DNA of 11,091 bases from Clostridia bacterium (GTDB taxonomy: Bacteria > Bacillota > Clostridia > Oscillospirales > CAG-272): NCBI GenBank assembly GCA_017629925.1, contig JAGBWH010000221.1:1-11091 (forward strand), in the 5' to 3' direction. This document shows, in pieces, positions 6,188 through 11,091 of the stretch (position 1 is its first letter; every line of letters begins with the position of its first letter). A program made the position numbers and the translations under genes. The notes beneath the pieces are model-generated. The model saw only the letters and a list, made by a program, of their open reading frames with translations. It searched no databases and was not told the DNA's origin.

Positions 6188-6589
6188 TTATTTTTGGCAG
6201 GTGGCGCATTTGCCGTAAAACATAGTGAGTTGCTCATCCAGCGCAAAATGGTGGGTGGCTTCAATTTGCTTATGAATAAAATCCGAGACAAACCCGCTTA
6301 AATGAATGAGTTTTCCGCACCCCACGCATTTGAGATGCACATGGTGTCCACACGAGATGTCTCGCACGGCTTGATAGTAAAAACGGCGATTGTGTTCCAC
6401 CACAAAACGGCGCACTTCTCCGCTTTCTACCAATTCTTTGATGAGCCGATACACCGTGCTTTCCCCCACCCCTTGGGCGGTCATTGCATCCAGAATATCC
6501 CGCATACTTAACTGCTCATTTGCGTGGGCTTTGAGAAAAGTGATGAGTTTTTCTCTTTGTTCTGTTTTGTATTTATTTTTGCTATCCAT
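6188..6589 (-). CDS. Fur-family metal-responsive transcriptional repressor
   Basis: This 133-residue protein has the Fur/Zur/PerR architecture. The N-terminal winged helix holds the recognition helix GESTVYRLIKELVESGEV (42-59). A hinge and then the metal-binding dimerisation domain follow, with HHVHLKCVGC (82-91) and a second CxxC at the C-terminus (Cys128, Cys131), which together form the structural Zn(Cys)4 site. It is the first gene of a two-gene operon with the permease. AGAGGG lies about 7 nt before the ATG. The palindrome at 6602-6616 in its own leader suggests autoregulation. Which metal it senses (Zn, Fe, Mn or another) is not evident; the HHxH motif is shared by Fur, Zur and PerR proteins. 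It is rather short at the N-terminus but complete. Confidence 0.93.
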   Translation of the reverse strand: MDSKNKYKTEQREKLITFLKAHANEQLSMRDILDAMTAQGVGESTVYRLIKELVESGEVRRFVVEHNRRFYYQAVRDISCGHHVHLKCVGCGKLIHLSGFVSDFIHKQIEATHHFALDEQLTMFYGKCATCQK

Positions 6590-6601
6590 GATACCCTCTT
6601 T

Positions 6602-6616
6602 TGAGAGTTACTCTCA
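6602..6616. promoter_or_regulatory. 7-1-7 palindromic operator (Fur-box-like)
   Basis: TGAGAGTTACTCTCA is a perfect 7-1-7 inverted repeat, the geometry of Fur, Zur and PerR boxes (TGANAAT-N-ATTNTCA type). It sits about 13-27 bp downstream of the expected transcription start of the Fur-family gene, and so is placed to block transcription. The half-site TGAGAGT differs from the usual TGATAAT, which may reflect the specificity of this regulator. Confidence 0.75.
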
Positions 6617-6635
6617 TTTTTGATTGACAAAAGGT

Positions 6636-6664
6636 ATCTTACCACACCCGTCTCGGTTTGTCAA
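6636..6664 (-). promoter_or_regulatory. promoter of the Fur-family/permease operon
   Basis: Minus-strand TTGACA (6659-6664, perfect) is followed after 17 bp by TAAGAT (6636-6641). The bases TGG directly before it provide an extended -10. It diverges from the cps promoter, whose -35 box is about 83 bp away. Confidence 0.75.
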
Positions 6665-6691
6665 GCCTTTGGCATAAAATCATAAATTTAT

Positions 6692-6751
6692 AAATAATAT
6701 AAGTCGACTTTGAGTATTAACAAATAATATAAGTCGACTTTGAGTATTGAC
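6692..6751 (+). repeat. tandem direct repeat, 2 x 30 bp, overlapping the cps promoter
   Basis: Units 6692-6721 and 6722-6751 are identical except at position 29 (A or G). Each carries the perfect palindrome AAGTCGACTT (6701-6710 and 6731-6740) between AATAATAT and TGAGTATT. The spacing of 30 bp, about three helical turns, puts both palindromes on the same face of DNA, as expected for cooperative regulator binding. The A-to-G change in copy 2 turns TTAACA into TTGACA, the -35 box of the cps promoter. Confidence 0.9.
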
Positions 6752-6775
6752 AAAGGGAGTTTGCTATGCTATAAT
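6747..6775 (+). promoter_or_regulatory. perfect consensus promoter for cpsBCD
   Basis: TTGACA (6747-6752), a 17-bp spacer and TATAAT (6770-6775) match the sigma-A consensus at all twelve positions. The -35 box is the end of the second 30-bp repeat, so a protein bound there would compete with RNA polymerase. The expected start is near 6782, with a leader of about 55 nt. Confidence 0.88.
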
Positions 6776-6837
6776 GATTTGAGAAATATTTAGAACTGTG
6801 TCGAAAAAATTATTCTGTTATAACGTGAAGGTGTACT

Positions 6838-7563
6838 ATGAACGAATTTGTCGATTTGCATAGCCACATACTCAGCGGAACAGACGATGGCGCACAGCGA
6901 GACGAAGATATGTTTGCCATGCTTGATTTGGCATACGCCTGTGGGACAAGGCACATTTGCCTCACTCCGCATTTTGATCCTTATCATTGGCCTGACAATC
7001 ATCTGTCTGCTGACCAAGCATTTGAAAAATTAGCGGAGTATGCTACAAAATACCCTGACCTTACGCTGTATAGAGGAAACGAACTGCTCTTTTCTTATGA
7101 CGGCCTCGAAGCTTTGCGGGACGGAAGATGTCGCACGCTCAACGGTACCCACTATGTGCTGGTGGAATTTTCGCCCCGAGTCAGCGACTTTGAGGTCTCA
7201 TCTGCCCTCAATCGTTTGCGCAGTTGTGGATATAGAGCCATTGTCGCTCACGTGGAACGGTACAAATCCCTCTTTGACAGGCGTGATTGTCTGGAAGAAC
7301 TTGCAGAAAAATATGACGCGCGCTTTCAAGTCAATGCCTCTACCCTATTTGGTGAATGGGGACGAAAGGCGAAAAAGTTTGCACTAAAAGCTTTGCGTTC
7401 ATCTGCTGTGGTGGCGGTTGTTTCTGATGCGCATGGCACCAAAAAAAGAGCACCCGATTTGCGGAAAGCGTATGCTTATATCGCAAAAAAACGGGGAGTA
7501 CGGGAGGCCAAACGACTATTTTATGACGCCCCCCTTGCCATTTTACAGGATAAAAATATTTGA
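6838..7563 (+). CDS. cpsB: PHP-domain protein-tyrosine phosphatase, CpsB/YwqE type
   Basis: This 241-residue metal-dependent phosphatase dephosphorylates the tyrosine cluster of the cognate BY-kinase and so resets the polysaccharide synthesis switch. The PHP motifs are in order: DLHSHILSGTDDGA (6-19; His8, His10, Asp16), TPHFDP (43-48; His45), GNELL (80-84; Glu82), IVAHVERY (135-142; His138, Glu140), VNAST (165-169) and VSDAHG (195-200; Asp197, His199). These are the expected ligands of a trinuclear metal centre. There is no signal peptide, so it is cytosolic. The ATG follows GAAGGTG at about 7 nt. It is the first gene of the cps operon under the consensus promoter and is 33 bp from the next gene. 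The length is close to the family norm of about 240-255. Confidence 0.93.
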   Translation: MNEFVDLHSHILSGTDDGAQRDEDMFAMLDLAYACGTRHICLTPHFDPYHWPDNHLSADQAFEKLAEYATKYPDLTLYRGNELLFSYDGLEALRDGRCRTLNGTHYVLVEFSPRVSDFEVSSALNRLRSCGYRAIVAHVERYKSLFDRRDCLEELAEKYDARFQVNASTLFGEWGRKAKKFALKALRSSAVVAVVSDAHGTKKRAPDLRKAYAYIAKKRGVREAKRLFYDAPLAILQDKNI

Positions 7564-7596
7564 GATCGTTATATCATTTTTCAGAAGGGAACAAAC

Positions 7597-8394
7597 ATGG
7601 AACACAACACAAATGAAAAAACCGTAAACATTGCGGATTTGCTGATTGTATTGAAAAAATGCTGGATTTTGATGCTGATCGTAGGCGTTGTAGCGTGTTG
7701 TTGCACCGTCACATACGCTTTTCTCACCTACCAGGAGGAATACACCGCAGAATACAGTTTAGTGGTCATTCGCAACGATTCTTCTAACCCCGGATATACG
7801 TCGGGCGACTATTCTATTGACCTTTACATGGTCAACGACATCACCATTCTTTTGCAATCTCCCGGTTTTCTTGAAGGGGTTGCCAACAACCTATCCCAAA
7901 ACGAGAATTTCACCCAAAAACAAACCGTATCCAATAAATCTCTTGCTTCTGCCATGAAGGTGGACACCTACGAAGACTCTCGTGTGATTACTTTCTCCGT
8001 GAATGCAAAAACAAAAGAAGATGCACGTATCATTGCAGATACGATTTGCAATGAGGTGCAAAAAGACGTGCAAGAAAACTTTGGTGTGGACCGTATCGGT
8101 GTCATGCCCGGTTACGTGAGCGAAGGGCCTACCAATTCTAAGCTCTCTATACTTGACTTCGCCATTCCCGTTGTGTTGGCGCTGGGTGTGTTCATTATCT
8201 TCTTGGTGCTCTACATCTCCGACGATAAGATCACTTCGCCCGAAGATGTGGAAAAACATTTGGGCTTGAGTGTGCTCGGTATGATTCCCAATGTTGACGA
8301 TGCAGGCAAAGTGAAAGGTCGCTACTACTCTCATTATAAATATTCCGGCTATCATAAAGACCTCGCCGAAGGAAAGGAGAGTGCCTCTAAATGA
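7597..8394 (+). CDS. cpsC: Wzz-like membrane adaptor, CpsC/YveK-type chain-length determinant
   Basis: This 265-residue polysaccharide co-polymerase activates the BY-kinase and helps to set polymer length. The N-terminus VNIADLLIVLKKCWILMLIVG leads into TM1 (about 23-44). An extracellular domain (about 45-185) follows, with YTAEYSLVV (49-57), a DITILLQSPGFLEGVANNL segment (81-99) and KTKEDARIIADTICNEVQ (138-155). TM2 is at about 187-207. The cytoplasmic tail SPEDVEKHLGLSVLGMIPN (214-232) is the conserved part that contacts CpsD. The tail is Tyr- and Lys-rich (RYYSHYKYSGYHK, 242-254), which is unusual enough to note. The RBS AGAAGGGA is 7 nt before the ATG. The stop overlaps the next start (ATGA), indicating translational coupling. 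In Firmicutes adaptor and kinase are separate proteins, as here. Confidence 0.92.
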   Translation: MEHNTNEKTVNIADLLIVLKKCWILMLIVGVVACCCTVTYAFLTYQEEYTAEYSLVVIRNDSSNPGYTSGDYSIDLYMVNDITILLQSPGFLEGVANNLSQNENFTQKQTVSNKSLASAMKVDTYEDSRVITFSVNAKTKEDARIIADTICNEVQKDVQENFGVDRIGVMPGYVSEGPTNSKLSILDFAIPVVLALGVFIIFLVLYISDDKITSPEDVEKHLGLSVLGMIPNVDDAGKVKGRYYSHYKYSGYHKDLAEGKESASK

Positions 8395-9083
8395 AACACA
8401 TAGAACTTGTAACCAACCCCAAAATGAAGCACTATGTGGTGGAAGAATCCTACAAAACCATTCGTGCAAACTTGCTGTTTTGCAGCAATGATATGAAAAC
8501 CATTTTGATTACCAGCTGCCATGCTCATGAAGGCAAAACCACCTCCGCAGTGGAGCTTTGCCGTTCGCTGACAGAGATTGGCAAAAAAGTGCTACTCATT
8601 GACGCTGACCTCCGCAAAGCCACCGTGATGCGCAGACTGGTGACTGTACAAGAGGGTGAAATCATGGGACTTTCCCAATATCTCTCCGGTCAAGCTACCA
8701 TTGATGATGTGCTTTATCACACACAACTTCCCCTCATGGACATCATTTTCTCCGGTCAATGCCCTCCCAACCCCTCGGAACTTGTGGGCTCCACTCGCCT
8801 AAAAGAATTGCTGGATTCTCTCAAAGAACAGTATGACTACATTCTCGTGGATACACCTCCCGTAGGGCTTGTGATTGACGCGGCAATGCTCGCACCTTAT
8901 TGCGATGGTGCGATTATGGTCGTGGCGTTAGGTGAAGTGAGCAAGAAATTCGCTCAAGATGCCAAACAACAACTTGAAATGAGTGGTTGCCACATCATCG
9001 GTGTGATTTTGAACGAAGCCAAACAAAACCAAAAAAGCCACATCTTCTCCAAAAAAACCAAATATTACAGAGCAAGCAAATAA
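8391..9083 (+). CDS. cpsD: BY-kinase (tyrosine autokinase), CpsD/YwqD type
   Basis: This 230-residue bacterial tyrosine kinase is cytosolic and partners with CpsC. ESYKTIRANLLF (19-30) is the oligomerisation motif. Walker A is SCHAHEGKTTS (42-52; Lys49). Walker A' is VLLIDADLRK (67-76; Asp71, Asp73). GQCPPNPSELV (122-132) follows, and Walker B is YILVDTPP (150-157; Asp154). The residue before the EGKT core is His46, where most relatives have Gly or Asn. The C-terminal tyrosine cluster is minimal, just Tyr225-Tyr226 in KTKYYRASK, while many homologues carry three or more tyrosines. The start overlaps the cpsC stop by 4 nt, so expression is coupled. A terminator follows directly. It is not a MinD/ParA protein, because the EYRTLR-like motif and PPNPSEL are BY-kinase-specific. 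Confidence 0.93.
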   Translation: MKHIELVTNPKMKHYVVEESYKTIRANLLFCSNDMKTILITSCHAHEGKTTSAVELCRSLTEIGKKVLLIDADLRKATVMRRLVTVQEGEIMGLSQYLSGQATIDDVLYHTQLPLMDIIFSGQCPPNPSELVGSTRLKELLDSLKEQYDYILVDTPPVGLVIDAAMLAPYCDGAIMVVALGEVSKKFAQDAKQQLEMSGCHIIGVILNEAKQNQKSHIFSKKTKYYRASK

Positions 9084-9095
9084 AACTAATAAAGT

Positions 9096-9135
9096 AAAAG
9101 CTTTCTACCTCTTTTGGGATAGAGAGCTTTTTCTA
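9096..9135 (+). terminator. intrinsic terminator after cpsD
   Basis: AAAAGCTTTCTA (9096-9107) pairs with TAGAGAGCTTTT (9120-9131) with one mismatch, loop of 12 nt, followed by T residues. It lies 12 bp after the cpsD stop and closes the three-gene operon, so no glycosyltransferase gene follows in the same transcript unless there is readthrough. Confidence 0.75.
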
Positions 9136-9170
9136 TCTCATTAAAATAAGAAAATTTACATTTTCCCTGC

Positions 9171-9199
9171 TTGTTTTCTTTGAGGGATTGTGTTATAAT
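9171..9199 (+). promoter_or_regulatory. extended -10 promoter for the CPBP protease gene
   Basis: A perfect TATAAT (9194-9199) is preceded directly by TGT, giving an extended -10. The -35 position at 17 bp holds TTGTTT (9171-9176), only half matching. The predicted start near 9206 gives a leader of about 36 nt before the ATG at 9242. Confidence 0.6.
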
Positions 9200-9241
9200 C
9201 TTGACGATACACATCATTAAATGATTTTGAAAGGGCGTATT

Positions 9242-10222
9242 ATGTCAAATCAAGACTATACTCCAAATACACCCCCAAACCGCTCAAGACGTACTGTGAC
9301 TTCCATTTTCCTCGCCTTTGTGCTGCTCATGCTCATAGGTAGCGCGGGGCAATCTATTCCCGTGAATGTTGTAACCTATGTGTTAATCTTCCCGGAATCC
9401 ATGGAACTTGTCGAGCAAATGCTGAATGGGGCCATCACCCAACAACAATATTTAACTTCCCTTGCAGAATTGGTGCTTGACGCCACCGCTCATCCTGCGA
9501 CGGTTTTGGCAACTCTGTTTGGCACAGGTGCCATTATTGCGGCGTGTTTGGTTTACCATTGCGCCATCAAAAAGAATAGTCCGTCCACACTTGGCATTCG
9601 CAAGCAAAATGCCTTTTGCCACTACATCATTGGTCTTTTATTTGGATTTATGCTCTTTAGTGGCGCACTTGCAGTTGTGATTTTCAGCGGTGCAGGCTCA
9701 ATTGCCCTCGCCAAAAATGCCAACTACCTCTATATTGTGCTGTTTTTCCTCGGATTTTTGGTGCAAGGATTTGAAGAAGAACTGCTGCTGCGCGGTTTCC
9801 TATTTGGACAACTTAAAGGGGTTACCTCTCGCTCTTGGGCGGTTTTCATTTCTTCCCTGTTTTTCTCCCTTCTCCATGTGGGCAATCCGGGCGTGAACTT
9901 TACCGCTATTTTGAATTTAACTCTGTTTGGCATTTTCGCCGCTATGTATTACCAACGTACACAAAGCATTTGGGGTGTTTCAGCACTTCACTCAATGTGG
10001 AATTTCACGCAGGGCAACATCTGGGGTGTGCCTGTGAGTGGTTTGAATGTGGGAGGCGGTATATTCACATTTACCCCCACAACCGGTCGAGAAGTGACAA
10101 ACGGCGGTTTGTTTGGACTTGAAGGTGGGCTTGCCGTGACGGTGGTACTGATGATTGGCATTTTCATGCTGTTTTGGACAAGTTTGCCCAAATCTCCCCG
10201 CGCGACCATCATCCAAGACTAA
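9242..10222 (+). CDS. CPBP-family intramembrane glutamic metalloprotease (CAAX-like)
   Basis: This 326-residue polytopic membrane protein has the ABI/CPBP motifs: EELLLR (179-184, EExxxR), FSLLH (208-212, FxxxH) and HSMWN (250-254, HxxxN). These residues form the active site within the membrane. Hydrophobic segments lie at about 20-50, 87-106, 127-150, 163-176, 197-211, 222-235 and 297-312. The first 20 residues are polar and Pro-rich (TPNTPPNRSRR) and likely cytosolic. Family members include type II CAAX prenyl endopeptidase relatives and bacteriocin-immunity or peptide-processing proteins; the substrate here is unknown. An ATG at 9221 is in frame, but the ATG at 9242 has AAAGGG 6 nt upstream and is preferred. 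It has its own promoter and terminator, and no bacteriocin-like small gene is evident beside it. Confidence 0.9.
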   Translation: MSNQDYTPNTPPNRSRRTVTSIFLAFVLLMLIGSAGQSIPVNVVTYVLIFPESMELVEQMLNGAITQQQYLTSLAELVLDATAHPATVLATLFGTGAIIAACLVYHCAIKKNSPSTLGIRKQNAFCHYIIGLLFGFMLFSGALAVVIFSGAGSIALAKNANYLYIVLFFLGFLVQGFEEELLLRGFLFGQLKGVTSRSWAVFISSLFFSLLHVGNPGVNFTAILNLTLFGIFAAMYYQRTQSIWGVSALHSMWNFTQGNIWGVPVSGLNVGGGIFTFTPTTGREVTNGGLFGLEGGLAVTVVLMIGIFMLFWTSLPKSPRATIIQD

Positions 10223-10246
10223 AAGGCAAGTGTAAAAAAATAAAGA

Positions 10247-10301
10247 ATGAAAAAGGAACACGAAAAGGCGTAAAATCGCTTTCTCTTGTTCCTTTTTTCA
10301 T
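10247..10301 (+). terminator. long-stem intrinsic terminator after the CPBP protease
   Basis: AAAAAGGAACA (10250-10260) pairs with TGTTCCTTTTT (10287-10297). The pairing extends outward through ATG/CAT with one bulge and inward through GAAA..GGCG/CGC..TTTC. The right arm ends in a T6 run. The A-run at the left arm suggests it could also act on the minus strand. It separates the protease from murA. Confidence 0.75.
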
Positions 10302-10353
10302 GGCGATGACATATACTGCTACCGAACACAGTCCATCTTACACAGGTGAATGT

Positions 10354-11091
10354 ATGAACCATCTACTGATTTTCGGGGGGCGACGTTTGTTTGGCACAGT
10401 AACCGCTGAAGGCGCAAAAAATGCCGCCCTGCCTATTTTATTTGCTACCCTTGTCACGGGTGGTATCACAATACTTGAAAATGTCCCACAAATAGAGGAC
10501 GTGAGGCTGGCGCTCTCCATTTTATCTCAACTTGGAGCCAAGATTTTGCCCCTTGACGCCCACTCCTATCGCATTGACACCAGAGAATGCCAAATGTCAA
10601 GCACACCCCCAAAAGAAGCCAAAAAACTACGTGGCTCTACCTATTTGCTCGGGGCAGAGGCAGGACGGTTTGGGTATGGGCAATGCGTGCTCCCAGGAGG
10701 GTGCAACCTTGGCGAACGCCCCATTGACCAGCATATAAAAGCCTTGCAGGCTTTTGGATGCGAGACAAAAATGAGCGAGGGTGTTGTGTCTTTTCGCACC
10801 GACGGCCTTTTGGGCACACATTTTGTCTTTGATAAAGTGTCGGTGGGGGCTACGATCAACGCCATTCTTTGCGCAGTAAAGGCGAAGGGCGAGACGATAC
10901 TTGAGGGCGTATCAAAAGAGCCTCATGTGGTGGATTTGGTGCGCTATCTCAAGTCATGTGGGGCGTCCATTGAGGGAGAAGGCACAGACACCATTTTCGT
11001 TTCTGGTGGCAAAGTTCTTCATGGCACGACCTATCGCATCATTGGGGATATGATGGAAGCGGGCACGTATCTCATTGCTGGGGTGGCAACA
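10354..11091 (+). CDS. murA: UDP-N-acetylglucosamine 1-carboxyvinyltransferase MurA (3' truncated by window)
   Basis: MurA transfers enolpyruvate from PEP to UDP-GlcNAc, the first committed step of peptidoglycan synthesis, in the cytosol. The first 246 codons are present, of about 420 usual, with no stop before the window end. Visible motifs are GAKNAALPIL (20-29; Lys22 and Asn23 of the substrate site), LRGS (92-95; Arg93), LPGGCNLGERPID (113-125; Cys117, the fosfomycin-target cysteine, equivalent to Cys115 of E. coli, and Arg122), DKVSVGATIN (160-169) and IGDMMEAGTYLIAG (230-243). Cysteine rather than aspartate at the active site predicts fosfomycin sensitivity of the enzyme itself. The start has AGGTGA 6 nt upstream. 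A possible -10 TATACT at 10312-10317 lacks a good -35. Firmicutes often have two murA paralogues; which one this is cannot be told. Confidence 0.95.
   Translation, partial: MNHLLIFGGRRLFGTVTAEGAKNAALPILFATLVTGGITILENVPQIEDVRLALSILSQLGAKILPLDAHSYRIDTRECQMSSTPPKEAKKLRGSTYLLGAEAGRFGYGQCVLPGGCNLGERPIDQHIKALQAFGCETKMSEGVVSFRTDGLLGTHFVFDKVSVGATINAILCAVKAKGETILEGVSKEPHVVDLVRYLKSCGASIEGEGTDTIFVSGGKVLHGTTYRIIGDMMEAGTYLIAGVAT

Noticed and set aside
6692..6751. Short CRISPR or IS terminal repeat
   Set aside because: The two 30-bp units are directly adjacent without a spacer, and no transposase or cas gene lies nearby; a regulatory role fits the promoter overlap better.
7891..8469. Minus-strand open frame of 192 codons opposite cpsC and cpsD
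   Set aside because: It is antisense to two recognisable genes and spans their ATGA overlap; its His-rich composition is an artefact of the frame.

Overview
The window looks like chromosomal DNA of a low-to-moderate-GC Gram-positive anaerobe, probably a member of the Clostridia and perhaps close to the Oscillospirales. The reasons are AAGGA/GAGG-type ribosome binding sites, sigma-A-type TTGACA/TATAAT promoters, T-tailed hairpin terminators, a Firmicutes-style CpsB/CpsC/CpsD phosphoregulatory module, and a divergent PurA of a type I associate with that group. The taxonomic call is inference; no rRNA is present.

Layout. Bases 1-6589 are transcribed almost entirely from the minus strand, and 6838-11091 from the plus strand. 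Left end (1-250): a possible 3' end of a plus-strand gene and a well-paired stem-loop. Then purA (251-1522, minus) with a near-consensus promoter. Between purA and an upstream CAT-anticodon tRNA (1955-2031, minus) lies a striking set of ten small palindromes, with short linkers arranged so that the left and right halves can pair. A perfect bidirectional terminator sits against the tRNA 3' end. Next come a penicillin-binding/beta-lactamase-like serine hydrolase and, in the same frame after a single TAG codon, a 217-residue C-terminal region; this looks like one gene interrupted by an amber stop. A Gfo/Idh/MocA-family oxidoreductase with its own promoter and terminator follows. Last on the minus strand is a two-gene metal operon: a Fur-family repressor with a 7-1-7 palindromic operator in its leader, and a membrane permease of the ArsP_2/putative heavy-metal exporter type with a His/Cys-rich loop.

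The divergent intergenic region (6590-6837) holds the repressor promoter and operator on one side. On the other side, a tandem 30-bp repeat runs into a perfect TTGACA-17-TATAAT promoter that drives cpsB-cpsC-cpsD: a PHP-type tyrosine phosphatase, a Wzz-like membrane adaptor and a BY-kinase. No glycosyltransferase or polymerase gene follows within the window. After a terminator there is a CPBP (CAAX-like) intramembrane protease with its own promoter. After another terminator there is the first 246 codons of murA, cut off by the window end.

How the genes work together. CpsB/C/D form a phosphorylation switch for surface polysaccharide synthesis, and MurA starts peptidoglycan synthesis, so the right half is mostly envelope biology. 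The Fur-family gene and permease form a self-contained metal-response unit. PurA, the tRNA and the oxidoreductase appear to be independent single-gene units. The points most worth a second look are the hairpin array, the in-frame amber stop and the tandem repeat/promoter of the cps genes.
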